A stretch of 64,000 nt of DNA from Procambarus clarkii (Eukaryota > Arthropoda > Malacostraca > Decapoda > Cambaridae): the NCBI RefSeq assembly GCF_040958095.1, contig NC_091216.1, positions 5,666,688-5,730,687 on the forward strand, written 5' to 3'. The number at the start of each line of letters is the position of its first letter. The stretch's first letter is position 1. The notes under the pieces were generated by a model. It saw only the letters and a program-made list of their open reading frames with translations. It ran no database searches and had not been told where the DNA came from. This document shows positions 29,946 through 39,905 of this stretch, one piece after another. A program made the translations under genes and the position numbers.

Positions 29946-30487
29946 GGAGGGCAGCTGGGATGAGAAGAGGAAGGCAGCTGGGGTGAGTAGAGGAAGGCAG
30001 CTGGGGTGAGTAGAGGAAGGCAGCTGGGATGAGAAGAGGAGAGCAGCTGGGGTGAGTTGGGGAGGGCAGCTGGAGTGAGAAGAGGAGAGCAGCTGGGGTG
30101 AGTTGGGGAGGGCAGCTGGGGTGAGAAGAGGAGCGCAGCTGGGGTGAGTTGGGGAGGGCAGCTGGGGTGAGAAGAGGAGAGCAGCTGGGGTGAGTAGAGG
30201 AAGGCAGCTGGGGTGAGTAGAGGAAGGCAGCTGGGATGAGAAGAGGAGAGCAGCTGGGGTGAGTTGGGGAGGGCAGCTGGAGTGAGAAGAGGAGAGCAGC
30301 TGGGGTGAGTTGGGGAGGGCAGCTGGGGTGAGAAGAGGAGCGCAGCTGGGGTGAGTTGGGGAGGGCAGCTGGGGTGAGAAGAGGAGAGCAGCTGGGGTGA
30401 GTAGAGGAAGGCAGCTGGGGTGAGTAGAGGAAGGCAGCTGGGATGAGAAGAGGAGAGCAGCTGGGGTGAGTTGGGGAGGGCAGCTAC
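29946..30487. repeat. 23-bp minisatellite, right part
   Basis: About 23 further copies with a different mix of variants (GTGAGTTGGGGAGGGCAGC is common). A block of about 180 bases (for example 30050-30230 and 30285-30410) recurs, indicating higher-order duplication. Confidence 0.94.
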
Positions 30488-30519
30488 AGGACCGGGCAGA
30501 ATATACAGCTGTGTATTTG

Positions 30520-32410
30520 TGTGTCTGGATGTACTCACCTAATTGTGCTTACGGGGGTTAAGCTCTGGCTCTTTGGTCCCGCCTCAAAACTGTCAATCAA
30601 TAGGTGTACAGGTTCCTGAGCCTTTTAGGCTCTATCATATCTACACTTGAAACTGTGTATGGAGTCAGCCTCCACCATATCACTTCCTAATGCATTCCAT
30701 TTGTCAACCACTCTGACACTAAAATAGTTCTTTCTAATATCTCTGTGGCTCATTTGGGCACTCAGTTTCCACCTGTGTCCCCTAGTGCGTGTGCCCCTTG
30801 TGTTAAACAGACTGTCTTTATCTACCCTATCAATTCCCTTCAGAATCTTGAATGTGGTGATCATGTTCCCCCTAACTCTTCCGTCTTCCAGCAAAGTGAG
30901 GTTTAATTCCCGTAGTCTCTCTTCATTGCTCATACCTCTCAGCTCTGGTACTAGTCTGGTGGCAAACCTTTGAACCTTTTCCAGTTTTGTCAGATGCTTG
31001 ACTAGATATGGACTCCATGCTGGGGCTGCATACACAAGGATTGGCCTAACATATGTGGTATACAATGTTCTGAATGATTCCTTACACAAGTTTCTGAACG
31101 CCGTTCTTATATTGGCCAGCCTGGCATATGCCGCTGATGTTATTCTCTTCATATGGGCTGCAGGAATCAGGTCTGGCGTGATATCAATCCCCAAGTCTTT
31201 TTCTTTCCCTGACTCTTGGAGTATTTCATCTCCCAGATGGTACCTTGTATCTGACCTCCTGCTCCCTACACCTATCTTCATTACATTACATTTGCTTGGG
31301 TTAAACTCTAACAACCATTTGTTCGACCATTCCTGCAGCTTGTCTAGGTCTTCTTGAAGCCTCAAACAGTCCTCTTCTGTCTTAATCCTTCTCATAATTT
31401 TGGCATCGTCCGCAAATATTGAGAGAAATAAATCTATACCCTCCTGGAGATCATTTACATATATCAGAAACAAGATAGGACCGAGTACAGAGCCGTGTGG
31501 GACTCCACTGGTGACTTCACGCCAATCAGAGGTCTCACCAATCACCCTATCTCTCTGCTTCCTACTGTTTAGGTACTCCCTTATCCACTGGAGCACCTTA
31601 CCAGCTACACCTGCCTGTCTCTCCAGCTTATGTACCAGCCTTTTATGCGGTTCCGTGTCAAAGGCTTTCCGACAATCCAAGAAAATGCAGTCCGCCCAGC
31701 CTTCTTTTTCTTGCTTAATCTTTGTCACCTGGTCGTAGAATTCTATTAAGCCAGTCAGGCAAGATTTAACCTCCCTGAACCCAGGTTGGCGATTTGTCAC
31801 GAAGTCCCTTCTCTCCAGATGTGTTACCAGGTTTTTTCTCACGGTCTTCTCCATCACCTTGCATGGTATACAAGTCAAGGACACTGGCCTATAGTTCAGT
31901 GCCTCTTGCCTGTCGCCCTTTTTGTATATTGGGACCACATTCACCGTCTTTCATTTTTCTCGTAGGTCTCCCGTCTCCAGTGACCTACCATAAACTATGG
32001 AGAGTGTCAAGTAAAGTACCTCTGCACACTCTTTCAGTACCCATGGCGAGATCCCGTCTGGACCAACAGCCTTTCGAATATCCAGATCCAGCAAGTGTCT
32101 CTTGACCTCCTCTCTCGTAATTTCGAATCCAACCAAGGCCGCCTGGTTTACCTCCCTTTCTCGTAGCACAGTGACCTCACCTTGTTCTATTATGAAGACC
32201 TCCTGAAACCTCTTGTTCAGCTCTTCACACACCTCTTTGTCATTCTCTGTATACCTGTCCTTGCCTGTTCTACTTTTCAATACCTGTTCTTTCACTGTTG
32301 TTTTCCTTCTGATGTGACTGTGGAGTAGCTTTGGTTCGGTCTTGGCTTTGTTTGCTATAACATTTTCATAACTTTTCTCTGCGTCTCTTCTCACCCTGAC
32401 CCTGAGTGTT
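30520..32410 (-). mobile_element. Second CR1/L2-like LINE family, 5' truncated
   Basis: Minus-strand LINE distinct from the 10-18 kb family. The coding part is described separately. The 3' end (30520-30624) holds a short UTR with GGTGTACAGGTTCCTGAGCC. Its 5' side is fused to PLE sequence at about 32410. Confidence 0.85.
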
Positions 32411-32481
32411 CTGTAGTTGCCTCGATTCTTTCCTCCTTCTGCAATAAGTTCTGATTGTAAGGTGTCTTTGGTGGTGACCAT
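30625..32481 (-). pseudogene. LINE reverse transcriptase ORF fused to PLE N-terminal codons
   Basis: One frame from ATG 32481 to 30625, with a single internal TGA near 31951 where a Trp codon is expected (before KTVNVVPIYKKGD). RT motifs: NYRPVSLTCIPCKVMEK, FLDCRKAFDTEPHKRL, GVPHGSVLGPILFLIYVNDL and FADDAKI (catalytic DD intact). The usual GVPQGS reads GVPHGS, a change in a highly conserved residue. The C-terminus has VRPILVYAAPAWSPY. The first ~24 codons (VTTKDTLQ...KNRGNYR) are not LINE but PLE, joined without a frame break. No endonuclease domain. Confidence 0.85.
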
Positions 32482-32551
32482 TTTTTGTGTCTCGAGGTCT
32501 TATATGTCGTCCAACAGGATCTCCAACTCCACTTTCTGGGCCATCTCACTT
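32410..32551 (-). mobile_element. Penelope-like element N-terminal fragment
   Basis: Reverse complement of the N-terminal codons of the long PLE ORF (34195-34335 there): KVELEILLDDI, then LETQKMVTTKDTLQ and EGGKNRGNYR. A TAA interrupts after DDI. One side is fused in frame to the LINE RT. The other, at 32551, meets a plus-strand PLE 3' tail. Confidence 0.88.
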
Positions 32552-32809
<258 letters not shown>

Positions 32810-33195
32810 GTCGTACCTAATAGCCAGAACGCACTTGTCAGCCTACTATGCAAGGCCCGATTTGCCTAATAAGCCAAGTTTTCCTGAATTAATTTAATTT
32901 CTCTATTTTTTTTCTTATGAAGTGATAAATCTACCCATTTCATTATGTATGAGGTCAATTTTTTTTTATTGGAGTTTAAATTAACGTAGATATATGACCA
33001 AACCTAACCAACCCTACCTAACCTAACCTAACCTATCTTTATAGGTTAGGTTAGGTTAGGTAGCCGAAAAAGTTAGGTTAGGTTAGGTTAGGTAGGTTAG
33101 GTAGTCGAAAAACAATTAATTCATAAAAACTTGGCTTATTAGTCAAATTGGGCCTTGCATAGTAGGCTGATAAGTGAGTTCTGGCTACTAGGTAC

Positions 33196-33198
<3 letters not shown>
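32810..33198 (+). mobile_element. TTAGG-core foldback element, copy 1
   Basis: Starts GTCGTACCTAATAGCCAG and ends CTGGCTACTAGGTACGAC; the ends are inverted repeats of about 80 bases. The interior holds two facing blocks of the TTAGG type (CCTAACCTAACCTAACC, then GGTTAGGTTAGGTTAGG) around ATCTTTATA, followed by another TTAGG block. It is bounded by (TA)n on both sides. No ORF, so any mobility would rely on an enzyme elsewhere. Confidence 0.85.

Positions 33199-33248
<50 letters not shown>
33199..33248. repeat. (TA)n microsatellite
   Basis: About 50 bases of TA between foldback copy 1 and a reversed PLE 3' tail. Confidence 0.96.
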
Positions 33249-33251
<3 letters not shown>

Positions 33252-34060
33252 TATATTTTGGTAGCAGTCTTTCCTGTAGACATATATTATTAAATATGAC
33301 CGAAAAAGTAAGATTAATAATTCTAACACGAATTTTCTCAATCTTTCATACATTACGCTTCACTGTTGGAGGTAAATCAAAAATCACTTCTCCAAAATTC
33401 ATTTTTATTTCTAGTCTGACGCGACACGGGCGCGTTTCGTAAAACTTATTACATTTTCAAAGACTTCACAAATACACAACTGATTAGAACGTATCTCTGA
33501 TTTTATATCTACATTTGAGTGAGGTGGGAAGGGTGATGTGGCATTAACACAAGACAGAACAGGAGGGGATATTAATAGGGTATTAAAAGTATCAACACAA
33601 GACAGAACAGAAACAATGGGTATTGAATAGAAGTGTTTGTAGAAAGCCTATTGGTCCATATTTCTTGATGCTTCTATATTGGAGCGGAGTCTTGAGGTGG
33701 GTAGAATATAGTTGTGCAATAATTGGCTGTTGATTGCTGGTGTTGACTTCTTGATGTGTAGTGCCTCGCAAACGTCAAGCCACCTGCTATCGCTGTATCT
33801 ATCGATGATTTCTGTGTTGTTTACTAGGATTTCTCTGGCGATGGTTTGGTTATGGGAAGAGATTATATGTTCCTTAATGGAGCCCTGTTGCTTATGCATT
33901 GTTAAACGCCTAGAAAGAGATGTTGTTGTCTTGCCTATATACTGGGTTTTTTGGAGCTTACAGTCCCCAAGTGGGCATTTGAAGGCATAGACGACATTAG
34001 TCTCTTTTAAAGCGTTCTGTTTTGTGTCTGGAGAGTTCCTCATGAGTAGGCTGGCCGTTT
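33249..34060 (-). mobile_element. Penelope-like element copy 3a, 5'-truncated and inverted
   Basis: Minus-strand PLE 3' part: GIY-YIG coding (KTASLLMRNSPDTK to NIEASRNMDQ), stop, 3' UTR and tail to (TA)n. It is nearly identical to 35690-36540 on the plus strand. It is cut off at TIYYK and abuts the long plus-strand PLE at about 34062. Upstream inverted truncated copies are known in Penelope-type elements, so 3a and 3b may be one composite insertion. Confidence 0.88.
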
Positions 34061-36114
34061 TATATGGAGGACCTATGGCAATTCCACGACCAAGAGATGG
34101 CTTCCTGAACCTTGCAGGAATTAACCTCACTGAGGACCAAGTCACTCTCCTAAATCTGGGCATAAACTGTCATGTTATGTCCAGACCGAGTGAAATGGCC
34201 CGGAAAGTAGAGTTGGAAATTCTGTTGGACGACATATTCGACCTCGAGACACAAAAGAAGGTCACTACCAAAGATACCTTACAAGGAGAACTTATTGCAG
34301 AAGGAGGAAAGAATCGAGGCAACTACAGAAGCACCATACTGTCCCCCGAGCTTAAAGCGGCAGCTAAAAGCCTTCGTGAGAACAAGGAGATAGTTGTCAG
34401 GAGAGGTGACAAGTCGCCAATATATGTCATTCTTAAAAAAGACGAATATCTGGCGAAAATGAACATCATACTCTCTGACCAAACTAAGTTCCAAAGGGTA
34501 ACGAAGGACACTACAGCCGAATTAAAAGCAAAGGTCAACAAACTGATCGAAACTGTAAACGCCAAGAAATCCGGACTCCACCTGCCAAAGATCATTGGGG
34601 AATATAAACCTGGATATGCGTATGGAAATGTCAAGACGCACAAGCCTGGAAACCCACTTCGGCCAATCATTAGCCAGATACCCACACCCACGTACAGACT
34701 GGCGAAGCGACTCAACGGCCTGCTGACTCCTTATGTTCCTTGCGCCTTCAGCCTGAAGTCTCCAAAGGAATTTGTGGACTTACTGCGGGGCACACGGGCC
34801 ACAGGGATAAGAGCCTCGTTGGACGTAGAATCGCTGTTTACCAACGTACCTGTGGACGAGACAATCGGAATGATAGCCGACAGAGTGTATCGTGATCCAG
34901 CCTGTACTCCTCTTGACATGCCAGAAAGTATTCTGAGGAAACTACTCCAAGCTTGTACTAAAGAGGCACCCTTCTTGAGCCCGGATGGGCACATGTATAA
35001 GCAAGTAGATGGGGTCGCCATGGGTTCTCCCCTAGGTGTCCTGTTTGCAAACTTCTACATGGGTACCATCGAGCAAAAAGTCTTAGTCGACATGAACTTG
35101 AAACCGGCCATATACTGCAGGTATGTTGACGACATTTTCACACAGGTACCTGATGTCAGACATCTGCAGAAGCTGAAGGAGGCATTTGAGCAGAGTTCCG
35201 TGCTGCGTTTCACTTACGAGACGGAAAAGGATGGGAAGCTGCCTTTTCTAGATGTAACAGTCATGGAAAAGGGCGGAGGTTTCCACACTGCAGTCTACAC
35301 TAAGGAAACAAACATAGGAATGTGCCTAAATGCCAACAGCGACTGCCCTGACAGGTACAAGAGGAGTGTTGTTAACGCATACGTCGACCGTGCTCTCAGC
35401 CACAGCTCAGAATGGAAGCAAGTCGACGAAGAACTCTGTAGGGTAAGGCAGGTCCTAGTCAATAACGGCTTCTCCAATGGTTTCATCGAAGACATCATAA
35501 GAAGGAAAGTGAAAAGCCATGCAACCTCTGAAGAGACAACTAACACAACACCTATACCCCCTATTAGACTATTTTACAGGAAATTCTTTTCCACAGCTCA
35601 TAAAATGGAGGAAAGGGTCCTGAAAGATATTGTTAATAGAAACGTTATCCCTACAGACAAAAATCAGAGGATACAACTGACGATTTACTATAAAACCAGA
35701 AAAACGGCCAGCCTACTCATGAGAAACTCTCCAGACACAAAACAGAACGCTTTAAAAGAGACTAATGTCGTCTATGCCTTCAAATGCCCACTTGGGGACT
35801 GTAAGCTCCAAAAAACCCAGTATATAGGCAAGACAACAACATCTCTTTCTAGGCGTTTAACGATGCATAAGCAACAGGGCTCCATTAAGGAACATATAAT
35901 CTCTTCCCATAACCAAACCATCGCCAGAGAAATCCTAGTAAACAACACAGAAATCATCGATAGATACAGCGATAGCAGGCGGCTTGACGTTTGCGAGGCA
36001 CTACACATCAAGAAGTCAACACCAGCAATCAACAGCCAATTATTGCACAACTATATTCTACCCACCTCAAGACTCCGCTCCAATATAGAAGCATCAAGAA
36101 ATATGGACCAATAG
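34042..36114 (+). CDS. Penelope-like reverse transcriptase with GIY-YIG endonuclease
   Basis: Longest open PLE frame, about 690 codons; residues from about 10 on are PLE-specific. The N-terminal region has RRGDKSPIYVILKKDEY. RT: SLDVESLFTNVPVDETI (first catalytic Asp, about 261), GVAMGSPLGVLFANFYMG and CRYVDDIFTQVP (YVDD, about 361), then a thumb-like region. C-terminal GIY-YIG: VVYAFKCPLGDC (about 577), QYIGKTTTSLSRRLTMH, and SHNQTIAREILVN. It would nick DNA and prime RT at the target. All key residues are present and no stop interrupts. The first codons come from the inverted copy 3a, so the natural start may be missing. The stop codon lies in a motif shared with the LINE 3' end. Confidence 0.88.
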   Translation: MSRLAVLYGGPMAIPRPRDGFLNLAGINLTEDQVTLLNLGINCHVMSRPSEMARKVELEILLDDIFDLETQKKVTTKDTLQGELIAEGGKNRGNYRSTILSPELKAAAKSLRENKEIVVRRGDKSPIYVILKKDEYLAKMNIILSDQTKFQRVTKDTTAELKAKVNKLIETVNAKKSGLHLPKIIGEYKPGYAYGNVKTHKPGNPLRPIISQIPTPTYRLAKRLNGLLTPYVPCAFSLKSPKEFVDLLRGTRATGIRASLDVESLFTNVPVDETIGMIADRVYRDPACTPLDMPESILRKLLQACTKEAPFLSPDGHMYKQVDGVAMGSPLGVLFANFYMGTIEQKVLVDMNLKPAIYCRYVDDIFTQVPDVRHLQKLKEAFEQSSVLRFTYETEKDGKLPFLDVTVMEKGGGFHTAVYTKETNIGMCLNANSDCPDRYKRSVVNAYVDRALSHSSEWKQVDEELCRVRQVLVNNGFSNGFIEDIIRRKVKSHATSEETTNTTPIPPIRLFYRKFFSTAHKMEERVLKDIVNRNVIPTDKNQRIQLTIYYKTRKTASLLMRNSPDTKQNALKETNVVYAFKCPLGDCKLQKTQYIGKTTTSLSRRLTMHKQQGSIKEHIISSHNQTIAREILVNNTEIIDRYSDSRRLDVCEALHIKKSTPAINSQLLHNYILPTSRLRSNIEASRNMDQ

Positions 36115-36470
36115 GCTTTCTACAAACACTTCTATTCAATACCCATTGTTTCTGTTCTGTCTTGTGTTGATACTTTTAATACCCTATTAATATCCCCTCC
36201 TGTTCTGTCTTGTGTTAATGCCACATCACCCTTCCCACCTCACTCAAATGTAGATATAAAATCAGAGATACGTTCTAATCAGTTGTGTATTTGTGAAGTC
36301 TTTGAAAATGTAATAAGTTTTACGAAACGAGCCCGTGTCGCGTCAGACTAGAAATAAAAATGAATTTTGGAGAAGTGATTTTTGATTTACCTCCAACAGT
36401 GAAGCGTAATGTACGAAAGATTGAGAAAATTCGTGTTAGAATTATTAATCTTACTTTTTCGGTCATATTT

Positions 36471-36540
<70 letters not shown>
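34062..36540 (+). mobile_element. Penelope-like element copy 3b, full-length ORF
   Basis: Contains the open RT/GIY-YIG ORF and a 3' UTR (36115-36476) ending in the family tail and then (TA)n. The UTR includes about 80 bases that match the antisense of the CR1-like LINE coding end (TACTTTTAATACCCTATTAA). Confidence 0.88.
36477..36538. repeat. (TA)n microsatellite
   Basis: TA tract joining the 3' tail of plus-strand PLE 3b to the reversed 3' tail of PLE copy 4. Two PLE tails meet tail to tail at the same (TA)n. Confidence 0.95.
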
Positions 36541-36541
<1 letters not shown>

Positions 36542-37676
36542 TAGTATATTTTGGTAGCAGTCTTTCCTGTAAACATATATTATTAAATATGACCGAAAAA
36601 GTAAGATTAATAATTCTAACACGGATTTTCTCTATCTTTCTTATGTTTCTTTTCACTGTTGATGGTAATTCAAAGATCAATTCTTCAAAATTCATTTTTA
36701 TTTCTAGTCTGACGCGACACTTAAGCGCGTTTCGTAAAACTTATTACATTTTCAAAGACTAGTTTACAACCACAACTGAAACTGAATAGCGCTTACACAT
36801 TTTCGAGGTTTATATCTACATTTGTGTGAGGTGGATGAGGTGAAAAACGAACTTTCAACAATGGGTATTGAATAGGTATTAAATTCCAACACAAGACAGA
36901 ACACGAAACATTGGGTATTGAATGGGTATTAAATTCAAACACAAGAAAGAACACGAATCAATGGGTATTGAATGGAAGTAATTGTAGAAAGCCTATTGAT
37001 CCATATTTCTTGATGCTTCTATTTTGGAGCGGAGTCTTGAAGTGGGTAGAATATACTTGTGCATTAATTGGCGGTTGATTGCTGGTGTTGACTTCTTGAT
37101 GTGTAGTGCCTCGCAGACGTCTAGCCGCCTGCTATCGCTGTATCTATCGATGATTTCTGTGTTGTTTGCTTAGATTTCTCTGGTGATGGTTTGTTTGTGA
37201 GAAGAGGCTATATGTTCTTTAATGGAGCCCTGTTGCTTATGCATCGTTAAACGCCTGGAAAGAGATGTTGTTGTCTTGCCTATATACTGGTTTTGTTGAG
37301 GCTTACAGTCCCCAAGAGGGCATTTGAAGGCATAGACGACATTGGTCTCTTTTAAAGCGTTCTGCTTTGTGTCTGGAGAGTTTCTCATGAGTAGGGTGGC
37401 CGTTTTTCTGGTTTTATAGTAAATCGTCAGTTGTATCTTCTGATTTTTGTCTGTAGGGATAACGTTTCTACTGACAATATCTTTCAGGACCCTTTCCTCC
37501 GTTTTATGGGTTGTGGAAAAGAAGTTCCTGTAAAATAGTCTAATAGGGGGTATAGGTGTTGTGTTAGTTGTCTCTTCAGAGGTTGCATGGCGTTTCACTT
37601 TCCTTCTTATGATGTCTTCCACGAAACCATTGGAGAAGCCGTTGTTGACTAGAACTTGCCTTACCCTACAGAGTTC

Positions 37677-37678
<2 letters not shown>
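36541..37678 (-). mobile_element. Penelope-like element copy 4, 5'-truncated
   Basis: Minus-strand C-terminal third of the ORF (EELCRVRQVLVNNGF through the GIY-YIG) plus 3' UTR and tail. The ORF is open from 37678 to a TAG-type stop near 37170 (after SHKQTITREI), so it is a pseudogene. Its 5' end lies exactly at a (TA)n, and its 3' tail also ends in (TA)n. Confidence 0.88.

Positions 37679-37774
<96 letters not shown>
37679..37774. repeat. (TA)n microsatellite
   Basis: About 96 bases of pure TA between the 5' break of PLE copy 4 and the reversed tail of copy 5. Confidence 0.97.
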
Positions 37775-37775
<1 letters not shown>

Positions 37776-38215
37776 CCGAAAAAGTAAGATTAATAATTCT
37801 AACACGAATTTTCTCAATGTTTCTTATATTTTTCTTCACTGTTGATGGTAACTGAAAAATCAATTCTCCAAAATTCATTTTTATTTCTAGTCTGATGCGA
37901 CACTTGAGCGCGTTTCGTAAAATTTATTACAATTTCAAAGACTTTAGTTTACACAGACACGACTATAACTGAACAGAGCTTAAACATCTTCGATTTTATA
38001 CCTGCATTTGGGTGAGGTGATATGTTACAACAGTTTTGGATGAGGCGAAAACAAACTTTCAACACAAGACAGAACACGAAACAATGGGTATTATATTTTG
38101 TAAGTTAAAGGGAAGAATGGAAGTAACTGCAAAGGGCCTATTGGCCCATATTTCTTGATGCTTCTATATTGGTGCGGGGTCTTGAAGTGGGTTGAATATA
38201 GTTGTGCATTAATGC
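37775..38215 (-). mobile_element. Penelope-like element copy 5, 3' end only
   Basis: Minus-strand tail, 3' UTR and the last ~25 codons of the PLE ORF (LMHNYIQPTSRPRTNIEAS). The 5' break at about 38215 joins a LINE ORF1-like frame in phase. The UTR carries GTAACTGCAAAGGGCCTATT, the LINE-like 3' motif. Confidence 0.85.
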
Positions 38216-39166
38216 ACAATGCACAACTAGAGAGACAGTCCCAGAGCAGCGGAGGTCACCATGGCCAAACCTCCAGCACTTGTTACAGAGCGTAGGAGAA
38301 GGAATGTACTCCTGGACAGAGCACCTGGCACCAGCAAGAATGAGAGAGGGTGGAAGGGCCCTACCATCAAAGGTAATCTTCACAACCCGAAGGGGTTGAC
38401 GGCGATGACCACGAGGGGGACGAGTAAACGAGTCTACCTGGAGGACAGAATGGCCCTGGGCATCGAGGATATGCCGAATATCGTTGAAGCAGTCCTGCAG
38501 ATTCCGAACATCGGTCGCAACATGGAGCGGGAGGAGAATAGTGCCAACACTGGCATTCAACCGAGCGTTCTTTGAGACCCGAACAGGGGTCTCGCCAAGG
38601 CAGGATAAGGCAGCCAAGCGGAAAGCTGCATCCTGAGAAGGAGCAGCAACCACACGTGTACCGAGACGAGTGGGGTTGAAGGTAACAGAGGCATCCACGG
38701 AATCAACAAGATGCCGATGGAGGGAGAAATCGTCAGTAGGCGCAAAATCAACAAGGAGGAGATCAAAGTATTTGGCCCACGAAGCGGGACCAAACAAGGC
38801 TTGATAGGCATCATAACGGGAAGGAATCGAGCGAGAGCGCCCGTGTCGAGGGCGGCGTTGAGAACCCCCAGAGAGAGAGGGGTTAAAAGGCGCAGTAGTC
38901 AAAACTAGAGACTGAGCCGGGCCAGGGGACGAGGTAGTCACCACTGGGGGCATGGGGCTCGACCCAACCACAGAGGAGGGAGGGGACCCAAGGGGAATAG
39001 TCAGAAAGTCCAATGGAGGAGCAAGGTCGGGGCCCAATGCAGCGGAGGCTGCAGAGCGCGGTCTTCCAACACAGACCGACTCGGGGGCTTGGTCGCCCAC
39101 CCCACGAGCCTGAGAAGGTAAATGAAAAACAGAATTTAACATGAGGACAAATAAAGAAACATTCAT
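38138..39166 (-). pseudogene. LINE ORF1-like (CCHC) fragment reading in frame into a PLE tail
   Basis: An open frame of about 340 codons. Residues ~20-310 look like a non-LTR ORF1/Gag. They have a Pro/Ser-rich N-terminal part, then RYDAYQALFGPASWAKYFDL, LLPLHVATDVRNLQDCF, VVKITFDGRALP and a zinc knuckle (CNKCWRFGHGDLRC). The last ~25 residues are the C-terminus of the Penelope endonuclease, through the truncated PLE insertion at 38215. The remaining zinc knuckles and ORF2 are missing. It would bind element RNA if intact; here it is a chimeric remnant. Confidence 0.75.
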
Positions 39167-39230
39167 TCACGAATGTGCCCCCACACCCACCATGGACCTA
39201 ATCAGCCAAGTTTTCCTGACTCCCAAAATT

Positions 39231-39905
39231 TCTCACCCTACTCTTCCGTAGATCTGTCCTCACTCCCCACTCTACCGTAGATCTGTTCCCACTCCCCACT
39301 CTACCGTAGATCTGTTCCCAATCTTACTCAACTGTTGATCTGTTCCCAATCATACTCAACCTTAGATCTGTTCCCAATCTTACTCAACCTTAGATCTGTT
39401 CCCAATCTTACTCAACCGACAGATCTGTTCCCAATCTTACTCAACCACAGATCTGTTCCCACTACCCATATCTGTTCCCACTCTCATTCTACCATAGATC
39501 TGTTCTCACTACCCATATCTGTTCCCACTCTCACTCTACCATAGATCTGTTCTCACTCTACCGTAGATCTGTTCTCACTCCCCACTCTACTGTAGATCTG
39601 TTCTCACTCCCCACTCTACTGTAGATCTGTTCTCACTACCCACTCTACCGTAGATCTGTTCTCACTCACACTCTACTGTAGATATGTTCTCACTTCGCAC
39701 TCTACTGTAGATATGTTCTCACTCCATACTCTACTGTAGATATGTTCTCACTTCGCATTCTACTGTAGATCTGTTCTCACTACCCACTCTACCGTAGATC
39801 TGTTCTCACTACCCACTCTACCGTAGATCTGTTCTCACTACCCACTCTACCGTAGATCTGTTCTCACTACCCACTCTACCGTAGATCTGTTCTCACTCTC
39901 ACTAA
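39231..39905. repeat. 29-bp minisatellite (BglII-site rich)
   Basis: About 22 variable copies of TAGATCTGTTCTCACTACCC plus ACTCTACCG. Early units are degenerate (CAATCTTACTCAACC variants) and the last five are nearly perfect, so homogenisation is polarised toward the right end. Confidence 0.93.

Noticed and set aside
27849..30538. Ser/Pro/His-rich repeat proteins
   Set aside because: Translation of the 23-bp minisatellite, interrupted by a solo LTR.
33000..33110. True telomere array (TTAGG)n
   Set aside because: The runs are short, facing, imperfect and always inside the same foldback element.
34731..36050. Minus-strand ORFs opposite the Penelope RT
   Set aside because: Antisense shadows; the same antisense frames recur at every PLE copy.
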